Positions 10,279 to 20,388 of a stretch of 64,000 bases of DNA are shown here, piece after piece. Both the position numbers and the translations under genes were made by a program. The DNA comes from Enterobacter mori LMG 25706 (GTDB taxonomy: Bacteria; Pseudomonadota; Gammaproteobacteria; Enterobacterales; Enterobacteriaceae), in assembly GCF_000211415.1 (NCBI RefSeq), contig NZ_GL890775.1:1-64000 (forward strand), written 5' to 3'. The notes below the pieces were generated by a model that did no database searches, was not told the DNA's origin, and saw only the letters and a program-made list of their open reading frames with translations. Every line of letters begins with the position of its first letter. The stretch's first letter is position 1.

Positions 10279-10405
10279 TATACCCGTCATACTTCAAGTT
10301 GCCTGTGCGTTGGCTTTTCTCGCTCACCCCAGTCACGTACTTATGTACGCTCCTGGGGATTCGCTGCGTCGCCGCCTTCATGCAACTCGAATTATTTAGG
10401 CTATA
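10279..10405. repeat. ERIC intergenic repeat (127 bp)
   Basis: The element is 127 bp long. Its centre contains CGCTCACCCCAGTCAC and GCTCCTGGGGATTCGC, which match the conserved halves of the enterobacterial repetitive intergenic consensus. The outer ends (TATACCCGTCATACTTCAAG and the GAATTATTTAGGCTATA side) form the imperfect terminal inverted repeat of the family. Confidence 0.9.
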
Positions 10406-10747
10406 AAATGGCAAAAAGCCCATCTTCGTAATCTTTGCATACCGACAGACAGGTATTACGGTATGAATATATTTATATTCTACACGATATAAATAAACGC
10501 TTAATTGAGAAGACTCCCTCACTAAATGGGAATTGTTTACCTGTGTCGCACGGTTTTCCTTTTAGACATTAATGTAAGAATGCGAGGTTTTCAACCAGGA
10601 ATATTCCACGTATGCAGGACAGATAAAACGGGGAGCGTTATAATTTCATCAGTTATGATTCACGTGTATTACTCCTCGTTAGCGACGTTTTGTGTGATGG
10701 AAAATTAAAAGGGAATGTCATTGTTCAGAGGTGACATTGAGAAAAGC
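10406..10747. other. AT-rich leader of the polysaccharide export operon
   Basis: No convincing gene is present in these 342 bases between the ERIC element and the export lipoprotein gene. A candidate RcsAB site is the only regulatory motif I could pick out. I did not find an ops/JUMPstart element of the kind seen before group 1 capsule loci. Confidence 0.5.
10596..10609 (+). promoter_or_regulatory. Candidate RcsAB box
   Basis: CAGGAATATTCCAC contains the palindrome GGAATATTCC and matches about 10 of 14 positions of the published RcsAB consensus TAAGAATATTCCTA. It lies about 140 bases before the gfcE-like gene, a plausible place for control by the Rcs phosphorelay. The assignment rests on motif similarity alone. 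Confidence 0.4.
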
Positions 10748-11887
10748 ATGAAGAAAATTTCAGTTCTGTTTATTTTAACCTCTATTATTTTGCTTGCAGG
10801 CTGCCAGATTGCACCGGGTAGCCATATTGATACGTCCGGGAAAAACATTGTTCAGGCACAGGATGATAAAACGCTCAACGACGTCGATATCAATGTTTAT
10901 CCCGTTACGCCAGCCCTGATCGAGCGGCTGCGGGAAAACGTGGTGGTTGCGCAGGGTAATGCCGAGCTGAACAAGCGTCTGGACGCGTATGAGTACCGTA
11001 TTGGCGTGGGCGATATCATTATGGTGACGGTGTGGGAACACCCGGAGCTCACCACGCCGTCAGGCCAGTATCGCAGCGCCAGCGACACCGGCAACTGGGT
11101 ACATTCAGACGGGACCATTTTTTATCCTTACATCGGCAAAATTGCCGTGAAGGACAAAACGGTGACCGAAGTGAGGGAGATGATCACCGGGCATCTGGCT
11201 AAATATATTGAATCCCCGCAGGTCGATGTGGGGATCGCCGCATTCCGCTCGCAAAAGGTGACGGTCTCAGGCGAGGTGAATCAATCCGGCCAGCAACCTA
11301 TCACCAACGTGCCGCTGACCATTATAGATGCGGTAAACCAGGCGGGCGGGCTGACCGAGAATGCAGACTGGGGCAATGTGGTATTAACCCAGGGCGGTAA
11401 GAAGTCGAAGGTCTCCCTGCAGGCGCTCATGCAATACGGGGATTTGCAGCAAAATAAGCTGCTCTATCCTGGCGATATTCTCTATATCCCGCGCAATGAC
11501 GACTTAAAAGTCTTTGTGATGGGGGATGTCGTTAAGCAAACCACCATGAAAATGGATCGTTCCGGCATGACGCTGACAGAAGCGCTGGGGAATGCGGAAG
11601 GGATCAATCAAATGACAAGCGATGCCAGCGGCATATTTGTCATTCGCTCTGAGGCGAAACCTGATGCAGAAGCGGGGAAACAAGCGGCTATTTATCAGCT
11701 CGACGCGCGTGATGCCACCGCGCTGGTATTAGGCACGGAATTTAAGCTTAAGCCATACGATATTGTCTATGTCACGACGGCACCGGTTGCACGCTGGAAC
11801 AGGGTGATTAACCAGTTAATGCCAACCATTAATGGTATCTACAGCCTGACGGAAACCACGCGCTTTGTCAGAAACTGGGGTAACTGA
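10748..11887 (+). CDS. gfcE: Wza/GfcE-family polysaccharide export lipoprotein
   Basis: The 379-residue protein has a lipoprotein signal (ILLAGC) and the full Wza-family sequence, including a [17 protein letters not shown] segment, an SLBB-type repeat region and a C-terminal [10 protein letters not shown] amphipathic end. Wza proteins form the octameric outer-membrane channel for capsule or group 4 O-antigen capsule export. Wording such as [19 protein letters not shown] and the LTET ending resembles E. coli GfcE (YccZ) more than Wza, so I use that symbol with reservation. The ATG at 10748 gives the proper lipoprotein signal; an in-frame ATG at 10715 would add 11 residues before it. The etp-like gene starts 3 bases downstream. 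No gfcABCD genes precede it. Confidence 0.85.
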   Translation: MKKISVLFILTSIILLAGCQIAPGSHIDTSGKNIVQAQDDKTLNDVDINVYPVTPALIERLRENVVVAQGNAELNKRLDAYEYRIGVGDIIMVTVWEHPELTTPSGQYRSASDTGNWVHSDGTIFYPYIGKIAVKDKTVTEVREMITGHLAKYIESPQVDVGIAAFRSQKVTVSGEVNQSGQQPITNVPLTIIDAVNQAGGLTENADWGNVVLTQGGKKSKVSLQALMQYGDLQQNKLLYPGDILYIPRNDDLKVFVMGDVVKQTTMKMDRSGMTLTEALGNAEGINQMTSDASGIFVIRSEAKPDAEAGKQAAIYQLDARDATALVLGTEFKLKPYDIVYVTTAPVARWNRVINQLMPTINGIYSLTETTRFVRNWGN

Positions 11888-11889
11888 TC

Positions 11890-12339
11890 GTGTATGGGCG
11901 ATATACCTCCATCCTGGTCGTCTGCACCGGCAATATCTGTCGTTCCCCGGCGGGGGAACGGATTTTGCGTTCGCGCTTACCCGGTATGAGGGTGGACTCT
12001 GCCGGTATTTCAGCGTTAACAGGGGAACCGGCGGATCCCGTCATGCGGCAGTCGGCCAGCGACTATGGTTTTTCTTTAGAGGGCCATCTTGCCCGACAGC
12101 TTACGCCTGCTATGTGCCGCGAATACGATCTGATCCTGACCATGGATAAGCATCATATTGAAGCGGTTACGCAACTGGCGATGGAAGCCCGGGGTAAGAC
12201 CTTTTTATTCGGATATTGGCTCCAGCAACTGGAAATTTCAGATCCTTATCGCCGGGGAGCAGAAATATCCGACATCATTTTCAAACAACTTTTTTCCGCT
12301 GCCGAAGAATGGGTCAAGGTTTTCCAGCAGGTTAAATAA
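11890..12339 (+). CDS. etp: Low-molecular-weight protein tyrosine phosphatase (Etp/Wzb)
   Basis: The 149-residue protein carries the phosphatase loop CTGNICRSPAGER near its N-terminus and the DPYRRG acid/base aspartate motif near residue 115. Enzymes of this family remove phosphate from the C-terminal tyrosines of the partner BY-kinase and so permit cycles of polymer export. Segments SLEGH, EARGKT and LFGYWLQQ look closer to Etp than to Wzb. The start is a GTG at 11890, 2 bases after the preceding stop; the nearby ATG at 11894 is out of frame. It sits between the export lipoprotein and the kinase, the usual order. Confidence 0.9.
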   Translation: MYGRYTSILVVCTGNICRSPAGERILRSRLPGMRVDSAGISALTGEPADPVMRQSASDYGFSLEGHLARQLTPAMCREYDLILTMDKHHIEAVTQLAMEARGKTFLFGYWLQQLEISDPYRRGAEISDIIFKQLFSAAEEWVKVFQQVK

Positions 12340-12356
12340 TCAAGGCTGATTAGAGT

Positions 12357-14504
12357 ATGTATAACAAACACGTTAGCAATGCCCCTCCCGATCCCGTTCA
12401 GCGGGAAGAGGACATTGATATTGTTCAAATCCTTAAAGTGCTGTTTTACAGCAAAGTCTGGATAGCGGCGACGACCATTCTGTTTATCATTATGGGGATT
12501 ATTATTGCTAACATCTCGACGCCTATTTACAGGAGTGATGCGTTAATTCAGGTTGAGAAGAATTCCTCATTAGGTATTTTAAACAAGCTGTCTACCATGC
12601 TCCCGGAAGGCTCCGGAGTCAGTTCTGAATCCGAAGTGTCGTTACTCAAATCACGGTTAGTGATGGGTAAAACGGTACGGGATTTGAAGCTGGATATTGT
12701 CGCAAGAGAAAAAACCTATCCTGTTGCGAATGCCACTCTGCAGCGTCTGCTGGGGCATGAGCTGGCGACGCTCGATATTGCCTATTTGTCCGTTCCGGAA
12801 AAATGGATTAACACCCCCCTGAATCTGGACATCGCGGTTTCTGGAGACTTCGCCCTGCACGTGGGGGATGCCGTCGTAAAAGGCAAAGTGGGTGTACCTG
12901 TTCAGGCCAGCGGTATTGAGCTTCTGATCGAGAAAGCCAGGCTCACGGAAAATACCGCGTTCAGTGTGACGAAGCGCAATGAGTATTCGGTCATTGAAGA
13001 GCTCAAAGAGCGCGTCTCCATTGATACCAAGTCGGGGGGGAATGGCATGCTGCACATGAGCATGATCGGCCCCGACCCGGTGACGATCAGCCAGATCCTG
13101 GACAGTATTGCTCAAAACTATCTGGCGCAGGACGTTGAGCGCAAATCAGCAGAGGCAAGCAAAAGCCTGGCGTTTTTAAATAAGCAGCTGTTGCAGATCA
13201 AAAGCAATCTGGTTAACGCCGAGAGTAAACTGAATGAATTCAGAAAGAATAATGAGTCCGTTGACCTGTCATTAGAGGCTAAATTCATTCTGGATAACGT
13301 CGTCTCTATTGATACGCAGCTCAATGAACTGACCTTTAAAGAGGCGGAAATTTCCAAGCTGTATAAGCGTACTCACCCGGCCTATAAAGCGTTGTCTGAG
13401 AAAAAAGCCATTCTGGTTGCAGAAAAAGAAAAGCTGAACCAGCGTATTAGCGCGATGCCCAGTACCCAGCAAGAAATTTTAAGCATGACCCGCGATGTCC
13501 AGATGGGTAATGATATTTATATGATTTTGCTGAATAAACAGCACGAGCTTAATATCAGTAAGGCCAGTACCCTGGGGAATGTGCGGATTATTGACCATGC
13601 GGTCACGCAGCAGAAACCGGTCAAACCGAAAAAAATATTGATTGTTCTCTTATCCGCCTTAATGGGGTTCCTCTTTTCCTCTGGGGTCATCCTTGTTCGC
13701 AACATGCTGATAAAAGGGATCCGGCAACCTGCTGAGCTGGAGAAACGTGGCATTCCTGTCCTGGCCGTTGTTCCCCTGGCGCCTGAGTTAACGAAGCGCA
13801 GACGGTGCCGCGCCATTCCGACTTACCAGTCTGACGAGCTGCTGGTGAAATCGACGCCAACGTCGCTGGCGGTCGAAGCGTTGAGGGGGCTGCGTACCAG
13901 CCTCCATTTTGCGATGCTGAAATCGGACAACAAAATATTAATGATCTCCGGGACGTCGCCCGGGGTCGGTAAATCTTTCGTGAGTTCTAACCTCGCCGTA
14001 CTGATGGCGCAGGCGGGTACGCGGGTCTTGTTGATCGACTGCGATTTACGACGAGGGTATTTGCACCGTGTTTTCTCTGCGGCAGAAAATGGCGCAGGGC
14101 TTGCGGATTATTTATCTCAAGACGTTAATATTTCGACTGTTATTCAGCACACGGAATACCCGGAAGTGGATTTTATTGGTCGCGGACGAATGACCAATAA
14201 TCCTGCTGAGCTTTTTATGTCTGAGAAATTCAAGACGCTGCTCACGTCGTGCTCAACGCAATATGACGTGATTATTATTGATACCCCGCCGATCCTGAGC
14301 GTGACGGATGCGGCCATTGTTGGCCGATATGCATCAACATCCCTGATGGTGGTGCGCTTTGAGCAGAACTCCCTGAAAGAGGTGGAGGCAGGGCTGCGCC
14401 GCTTCGATCAAAATGGCATCGCCATCCAGGGCACCATATTTAACGGCGTAGAGAAGCGCGCCGCTGAACCTTACACCTACGGCGACTATTCCTATCAGGA
14501 ATAA
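12357..14504 (+). CDS. etk: Etk/Wzc-like tyrosine autokinase and chain-length regulator
   Basis: The 715-residue inner-membrane protein has a Wzz-type N-terminal region with a membrane segment at about 35-55, a long coiled-coil periplasmic part, a second membrane segment at about 425-450, and a cytoplasmic BY-kinase domain. The kinase shows Walker A GTSPGVGKS near residue 532, Walker A' LLIDCDLRRG and Walker B IIIDTPP. The C-terminal tyrosine cluster has only Tyr706, 708, 711 and 713. The family controls capsule or group 4 polysaccharide assembly through phosphorylation. The trio ends here: no polymerase, flippase or glycosyltransferase follows, so the polymer must be made from another locus or the trio serves another purpose. 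Confidence 0.9.
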   Translation: MYNKHVSNAPPDPVQREEDIDIVQILKVLFYSKVWIAATTILFIIMGIIIANISTPIYRSDALIQVEKNSSLGILNKLSTMLPEGSGVSSESEVSLLKSRLVMGKTVRDLKLDIVAREKTYPVANATLQRLLGHELATLDIAYLSVPEKWINTPLNLDIAVSGDFALHVGDAVVKGKVGVPVQASGIELLIEKARLTENTAFSVTKRNEYSVIEELKERVSIDTKSGGNGMLHMSMIGPDPVTISQILDSIAQNYLAQDVERKSAEASKSLAFLNKQLLQIKSNLVNAESKLNEFRKNNESVDLSLEAKFILDNVVSIDTQLNELTFKEAEISKLYKRTHPAYKALSEKKAILVAEKEKLNQRISAMPSTQQEILSMTRDVQMGNDIYMILLNKQHELNISKASTLGNVRIIDHAVTQQKPVKPKKILIVLLSALMGFLFSSGVILVRNMLIKGIRQPAELEKRGIPVLAVVPLAPELTKRRRCRAIPTYQSDELLVKSTPTSLAVEALRGLRTSLHFAMLKSDNKILMISGTSPGVGKSFVSSNLAVLMAQAGTRVLLIDCDLRRGYLHRVFSAAENGAGLADYLSQDVNISTVIQHTEYPEVDFIGRGRMTNNPAELFMSEKFKTLLTSCSTQYDVIIIDTPPILSVTDAAIVGRYASTSLMVVRFEQNSLKEVEAGLRRFDQNGIAIQGTIFNGVEKRAAEPYTYGDYSYQE

Positions 14505-14787
14505 AATCTAGTAACGGAACAGGTCAACACTATCCGGGATGTATAAAATTCCGAATATTGGATGACTTGTTCCTAATCAAAAGTTCCATATATGTGGTGC
14601 AGTCTGAATGCCAATTCAGATCAAAAATGACAGAATTAGCCTCAATTCTATGCTCTTAAATTCTAATTAATGAAATGGAAGGAAACCACAGGAGGTCAAT
14701 CATCATAGGATGTGAAGTAATTATTTAGAGTGGCGAAGTTATATTTCTAAAAGAATGTAATGATTCCGTAATAAAGAGTAGGTAATA

Positions 14788-17700
14788 ATGAAAAGTAAAA
14801 AGAATAATGTCTTTCAATTAGAGCTTAAGTGGCACCCTGTTGCCGTTTCGGTTCTGCTCGCTCTGCCATTTGTTGCGCACACAGCAGAGATCAGCATGAA
14901 GAACGGTATCGTTGCTTCTGCTGGAAACGTGCCTGTCATTAACATTAACAAAGCCAACGATAAGGGGCTTTCGCATAATGTGTATGACAAGTTAAACGTG
15001 GACAAGAACGGTCTGATCTTTAATAACAGTGCGGCAGGAGCGAATACCGTTCTGGCAGGCCAGATTCAGGGTAACAGTAACCTGACCTCCGGCTCAGCGA
15101 AAGTTATTCTGAACGAAGTAACCTCGAAAAATGCCTCTGCTATTAACGGCATGATGGAAGTCGCAGGTGATAAGGCAGATTTAATTATCGCCAACCCGAA
15201 CGGTATTACCGTTAACGGTGGTGGTTCAATTAACACCAGTAAATTGACCCTGACGACCGGTACGCCGGATATTCAGAATGACCAGCTGGCGGGTTATTCC
15301 GTCAACGGTGGCACCATTACCCTGGGTAAACTGAATAACTCCAGCCCAACTGAAATTCTGTCTCGTAACGTCGTGGTGACGGATAAAGTCACCGCTAACG
15401 AGCTGAACGTTGTGGCGGGCAATAACTACGTTAACGCTGCTGGCCAGGTGACCGGGTCGGTAACCGCTGCCGGTACGCGTAATGCCAATAGCATTGACGT
15501 TGCTGCGCTTGGCGGCATGTACGCCAACAAGATCAACCTCGCCAGCACCGAAAGCGGTGTCGGCGTCCGTAACCAGGGCGTTATTGCGGGTGGTCTCAAT
15601 GGGGTCAATATTGACGCCAACGGCCAGCTGCTGAATAACAATGCACGCATTGAGTCCTCTGGTCAGATCAATATCAAAACCAATGGCGCACTGAGCAACA
15701 CCACCGGGGATATTACCTCCGTCGGTACCATCGCGCTGGACACCAACAAAAACAGCCTCAACAACAGCCGTTCGGGCAACATCTCGACGATGGCTGACCT
15801 CTATGTCAACAGCGGCGCTGTCGACAACACCAACGGCAAAATGGCGGCGGCGGGTATGCTGGCGGCCGACACCAACGGCAATACCTTAACCAACTACGGT
15901 AAAGGTAATGCGGTCGGGATTGAAGCCGGTATCGTGGCGTTGAAAACCGGTACGCTGAATAACAGCAACGGTCAGATTAAGGGCGGATACGTTGGCCTTG
16001 AGTCTGCCGCGGTGAACAACAACAGCGGTTTGGTTGACTCCCTGGGTGATGTGAACGTTGTCAGCGGCGGCAACGTCGACAACAACAGAGGTATGATCCG
16101 TTCTGCAGGTGGCTTCACGAAAATCGCAGCCAAAGGTGCGGTCAACAATGGATCGACCAAAACGGCCGATACCGCCAGCGATGACTCTTTAGGCATTATC
16201 GCCGAGAAGGGCGTACAGATTGCGGCGAACAGCATCAATAACAACGGTGGGCAGATGGCGTCGAATGGCGATATCTCCCTGGAAAGTGCCGGCGCTATTG
16301 ATAACTACTCCGGCAAGCTGAACTCCACCAGCAAAGTGATCGCCAAAGCGGCCTCTATGCGTAACGACAACGGCGGCGTGGCGGGTAAAACCGGCGTTAG
16401 CGTTGCGGTGGGTGGCAACATCACTAACTACATCGGCGTTTACAGCTCTGAAGAGGGCGATGTTGCTCTGGCGTCCAACGCCCTGAACAACCGCGGCGGC
16501 TTCATTATGGGACAAAACGTTTCCATTAATGCCAACGCAGGCGTGAACAACAACACGGCGTTCATCGTTGCGAGCAAGGTACTGAGCGTCACTGCGGGCG
16601 ATAACATCGAAAACCGCTACGGTACCGATTTTGGTTCTGCGTTCGGCACCTACTTCGGTATGCCGCAACAGAACGGCGGTATGGTCGGTAAAGAAGGCGT
16701 TTCGCTCTCCGGGAACTACATCTACAACAATCAGAGCCGTATTGTTGCTGAAGATGGCCCGCTGACCCTGCTGGCAAAAGGCAACGTGGATAACTCCCGC
16801 GCACTGCTGGTGAGCGGAGGGGATGCAAACATCAAGGTTGGCGGTACGTTGAACAACAACTACTCCACCCTTTACAGCATGGGCAACATGGCTATCGAGG
16901 CCAATAGCCTGAGCAACTACAGCGACGGCGCGCTCGAAGATAACAATGCAACGGGCGTAATTGCGGCGGATAAGAACCTGACCATGAATCTGAAGGGCAG
17001 CCTGACCAACTATGGTTGGATCAGCAGCCTGGGCGATGCCATCGTCAACATTCTGAACGGTTCTTTCACTAACCGTAATACCGTTTCTGCTGAGAAATCA
17101 CTGACGGTGTCCGCGCTGACCGGTATCGAAAACCTGAAAGATATTGCCGCTGGCGAGAATCTGGTGGTGAATTCCCAGCGTGGCATGACCAACAGCTCCA
17201 ACAGCAACATGGTTGGCGATAAGGTTACGATCTCCGCGGGCTATGACATCAATAACCGCGGGAATATCGTTGCTGACAGCAGCCTGGCATTGAGCGCGAA
17301 AGGCAATATCTATAACGATCTGAATATGATCAGCTATGGCGATGCAACCTTAAGTGCCAATACCATTGATAACAACTCGCGCAAAATCAAAGCGGTCGGT
17401 GATTTAACGCTGACTGCCGCCGGGAACGTGAACAACAGCCGCGGTGAAATCAGCTCTGAGACTGGCGACGTGACTATCACTGCAGGTGGAACGGTAGATA
17501 ACTACTACGGTCAAATCCTGTCCGGTAGCGACATTGCCCTGAAAGCGAATCGACTGAATAACGATTACGGTCGGGTTGCAGCAAACGGCAATATCGATCT
17601 GGCGCTGACAGGTAATTTCGACAGCAACCGTGGTTCAGTTCTTTCGCAGGCGGGTGACATCAAACTGGCGGCTAACACCGTTGATAACAACAACGGTCTG

Positions 17701-18660
17701 ATCGCAGGTAAGAACGTTACCGTCGATGCAAAAGGCACTGTGTACAACAACACCGCAATGATCGTGGCGGACAATAAGCTCTCCGTTAACGCGGCAGGGA
17801 ACATTGAAAACCGTGACGGTAACAACTTTGTTCGTAATCATGGCGAAACCTTCGGCGTGACGGGCGATGTTGGCGGCATGATTGGTCGTGAAGGTGTGTC
17901 GCTTTCTGGTCAGAACGTCTACAACAACAACAGCAGCATCATCGCGGATGAAGGTGCGCTGAGCGTGCTGTCCAAAGGGACGCTGGATAACACCCGTGCG
18001 ATGCTGGTAAGCGGTGCGGATGCTGTTATCAAAGCAGCCGGTACGTTCTATAACAACTATGCAACCACCTACAGCGCGGGCAACCTTGACGTGACCGCAG
18101 GTTCGCTGAGCAACTACAGCGATGGCAGCATGGAGAACAACACGGCGACCGGCGTTATCGCGTCAGACAAGAACGTTAATCTGACTGTCGATAACAGCGT
18201 CACCAACTACGGCTGGATCAGCGGTAAAGGCGATCTGAACTTCAATATCCTGAAAGGTGCACTGACTAACCGCAATGCCATCTCTTCAGGTAACGCACTG
18301 GCGATTAATGCCCTGAACGGTGTTGAGAACTATAAAGACATCGTGGGTGTGACCAGCGTTAAGATTGATACTCAGCGTCATTTAACCAATAACGCCAACA
18401 GCAATATCCTTGCGCAGAATATCGCGATTAATGCCGGTGCCGACATTAATAACCGCGGTAATATCGTGAGCGATTATACCCTGCTGGTGAAAACGGCAGG
18501 CAATATTTATAACTACCTGAATATGGTGAGTTACGGTGTTGCCGGTATCACGACCAACAATTTGACGAACAGCGGCAGCGATGCTGTATTCGGCGGTCTG
18601 TCTGGTATGGAACTTAATGCGAATAAAGTGACCAATACCGGCGCTATTGTCGGTCTGTAA
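14788..18660 (+). CDS. TpsA-type filamentous haemagglutinin-like exoprotein
   Basis: The 1,290-residue protein has a signal peptide ending near VAHTAEI, then a TPS secretion domain with the hallmark ANPNGITVNG at about residue 135 and VYDKLNVDKNGLIFNNS earlier. The rest is a long series of short beta-helix repeats rich in Asn-Asn and Gly (NNxG, DNxxG). A block of about 399 codons is duplicated: GGMVGKEGVSLSG near residue 630 returns as GGMIGREGVSLSG near residue 1029. The protein ends in beta-helix without a VENN pre-toxin motif or toxin domain, so it looks like a structural adhesin, not a contact-dependent toxin. It is short for an FHA protein. The 283 bases before it hold no gene. tpsB follows after a terminator-like hairpin. 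Confidence 0.9.
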   Translation: MKSKKNNVFQLELKWHPVAVSVLLALPFVAHTAEISMKNGIVASAGNVPVININKANDKGLSHNVYDKLNVDKNGLIFNNSAAGANTVLAGQIQGNSNLTSGSAKVILNEVTSKNASAINGMMEVAGDKADLIIANPNGITVNGGGSINTSKLTLTTGTPDIQNDQLAGYSVNGGTITLGKLNNSSPTEILSRNVVVTDKVTANELNVVAGNNYVNAAGQVTGSVTAAGTRNANSIDVAALGGMYANKINLASTESGVGVRNQGVIAGGLNGVNIDANGQLLNNNARIESSGQINIKTNGALSNTTGDITSVGTIALDTNKNSLNNSRSGNISTMADLYVNSGAVDNTNGKMAAAGMLAADTNGNTLTNYGKGNAVGIEAGIVALKTGTLNNSNGQIKGGYVGLESAAVNNNSGLVDSLGDVNVVSGGNVDNNRGMIRSAGGFTKIAAKGAVNNGSTKTADTASDDSLGIIAEKGVQIAANSINNNGGQMASNGDISLESAGAIDNYSGKLNSTSKVIAKAASMRNDNGGVAGKTGVSVAVGGNITNYIGVYSSEEGDVALASNALNNRGGFIMGQNVSINANAGVNNNTAFIVASKVLSVTAGDNIENRYGTDFGSAFGTYFGMPQQNGGMVGKEGVSLSGNYIYNNQSRIVAEDGPLTLLAKGNVDNSRALLVSGGDANIKVGGTLNNNYSTLYSMGNMAIEANSLSNYSDGALEDNNATGVIAADKNLTMNLKGSLTNYGWISSLGDAIVNILNGSFTNRNTVSAEKSLTVSALTGIENLKDIAAGENLVVNSQRGMTNSSNSNMVGDKVTISAGYDINNRGNIVADSSLALSAKGNIYNDLNMISYGDATLSANTIDNNSRKIKAVGDLTLTAAGNVNNSRGEISSETGDVTITAGGTVDNYYGQILSGSDIALKANRLNNDYGRVAANGNIDLALTGNFDSNRGSVLSQAGDIKLAANTVDNNNGLIAGKNVTVDAKGTVYNNTAMIVADNKLSVNAAGNIENRDGNNFVRNHGETFGVTGDVGGMIGREGVSLSGQNVYNNNSSIIADEGALSVLSKGTLDNTRAMLVSGADAVIKAAGTFYNNYATTYSAGNLDVTAGSLSNYSDGSMENNTATGVIASDKNVNLTVDNSVTNYGWISGKGDLNFNILKGALTNRNAISSGNALAINALNGVENYKDIVGVTSVKIDTQRHLTNNANSNILAQNIAINAGADINNRGNIVSDYTLLVKTAGNIYNYLNMVSYGVAGITTNNLTNSGSDAVFGGLSGMELNANKVTNTGAIVGL

Positions 18661-18677
18661 TGTGTAAAGTGTAATAC

Positions 18678-18739
18678 AAGGCAGCAGCTATCGCCTGATA
18701 GCGCAAAGTCAGAACGAGACCCTGCTGCCTTTTTTTTTC
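18678..18739 (+). terminator. Terminator-like hairpin between tpsA and tpsB
   Basis: AAGGCAGCAG pairs with CTGCTGCCTT across a 34-base loop that itself holds a small hairpin (CTATC/GATAG), and a run of T follows. It lies between two co-directional partner genes only 90 bases apart. Partial read-through would give more TpsA than TpsB. Confidence 0.7.
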
Positions 18740-18750
18740 TGAGAAAGTTA

Positions 18751-20371
18751 ATGAAATCGCGATTTAAATTTTTACCTTTATTGTTGCTGTTAAGTTTTCA
18801 TGCCTTCGCGGAAGAGGGTATTAATAACCTGATTAAGCAGCAGCAAAATGCCGATTTGAATACTTTCAAAGAACAAAAGGTGTACCGGCAGGACGTTTAT
18901 TCCAGTACCGAACGTAAAGTATTCAGGCTGAATGATTTACCGCAAGAAGAGAACTGCTTCACGATTAGGTCTCTGGTTCTTGAAAATGATTTTCTTCAGC
19001 GTAAGACCGACAGGGCAATCAAAAAAGAGATCCTCGGCCGCTGTGTAGGCAGTATTGGCGTGGTGAAAATTGCCGCGGCGCTGCAAGATTTTTATATTGA
19101 TGCGGGTTACATCACCACCCGTATTACGATCCCAACGCAAAACATTGCGTCCGGCACGCTGAAGCTTGCCGTGAGTGCAGGGAAAATTGAAAAGATTATT
19201 GTCGACAGTAACGACATTAATCCGCTGATGCTGCCTTTTGCGAAAGAAGACATCCTGAATATTCGCGATATTGAGCAGGGACTGGAAAACCTCCAGCAGG
19301 AGCCGGGTGTTGATGTCAAAATCAACATCGAACCGGGCACAAAGCAGGGATATAGCACGATTCACATCAACACGAACCGCGAAAAAAACTGGAGCGTGCG
19401 GGCGAGCTATAACAACTGGGGTGTGAAAGAAACGGGGCAGTATCTGACCTCTGCAGTGGGTTACCTGTACAACACTGCCCGCTTCAGCGACCTGTTTTAT
19501 CTCGCGGGAACAAAAAGCACCAATGGCCGCTATGAAAGTGTGAGTGGTTACTACGCGCTGCCGGTAGGCTACTGGAACTATTCTCTGTTCTACAGCACCA
19601 GCAAGTCGCGTCAGACCCTTCCGCTTTTCTACACCACCGTGGACTATGCGGGGAAAAGTGATTACGCAAACCTCAAAGCATCACGCATGCTCTATCGGGA
19701 TAAAACCCGCAAGGTGAGCGGCAGCGCCGAGCTGATACGCCGGAAATCTGGCTATACGGTGGAGGGGGAAGAGCTGGTCTTGCAGAAGCGCGATATGGAT
19801 AACGTCAAGGTTGGCGTTAACTATAAGCAGCAGTTAGTGAATGCTCACTGGGATTCGTCGCTCTCCTGGCAGCGATTCCTGAGCTGGTTCGGGGCGGAAC
19901 ATACGCCCGATATGATCTATGGCAACGTCAGCCCTGTCAGCCAGCTTGTTAATGTTGAAAGCAACTATACCCGCCAGCTCGGCGGCAATGTGTATAACGC
20001 TTTTTTTTTGGCGCAATACGCGGCCGCGTGAGCTGACGCTGCAGGACCAAATGACGATGGGCGACCGCTGGAGCGTGCGCGGGTTTGAAAACAGCGTGGG
20101 TCTCACCGGGAACAGCGGATACTACCTGCAAAATACCGTTTATCGTCCGGTGCGGGGCATAGACGCTAACTACTATTTGGGTGTCGACGCAGGCCATATA
20201 AGACGGGACAGCCTCTACGGCGAAGAGATTATCATCGGCAGCACAATAGGTATTCAGGGCAACGTCACAAGCCTGGCGTACGATTCGTCAATCTCCATGC
20301 CGGTAAAATACCCGGGCAGCATGGACGTGAATAAATTTAATTTTAATCTGAATGTTTCTTATCAGCTCTGA
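18751..20371 (+). pseudogene. TpsB/ShlB-family outer-membrane transporter, frame broken at a T9 tract
   Basis: The first frame encodes a signal peptide (LLLLLSFHAFA), a POTRA-like region at about 70-160 and most of a 16-strand barrel, then stops at 20031 soon after nine T at 20001-20009. The next frame continues the barrel without a gap: TRPRELTLQDQ, then WSVRGFENSVGLTG, and a final NLNVSYQL. With eight T the whole would be one protein of about 539 residues, the normal family length. It would export the adjacent TpsA. The extra base may reflect phase variation, transcriptional slippage, true inactivation or a sequencing error; the sequence alone does not decide. acpS starts 17 bases downstream, so the frame may also affect translation of the lipid operon. 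Confidence 0.85.
20001..20009 (+). repeat. Homopolymer of nine T, possible slippage switch
   Basis: The run interrupts the tpsB frame exactly where the two halves of the protein meet. One T fewer restores the frame. Homopolymers of this length are prone to replication and transcription slippage. Confidence 0.8.
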
Positions 20372-20388
20372 ACAGGGAAGTACGAAAA

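Noticed and set aside
10406..10747. JUMPstart/ops element before the polysaccharide export genes
   Set aside because: I searched by eye for GGCGGTAG and related ops sequence and did not find a credible match.
14788..18660. Contact-dependent inhibition (CdiA-like) toxin
   Set aside because: The protein ends in beta-helix, has no VENN motif or C-terminal toxin, and no immunity gene follows.
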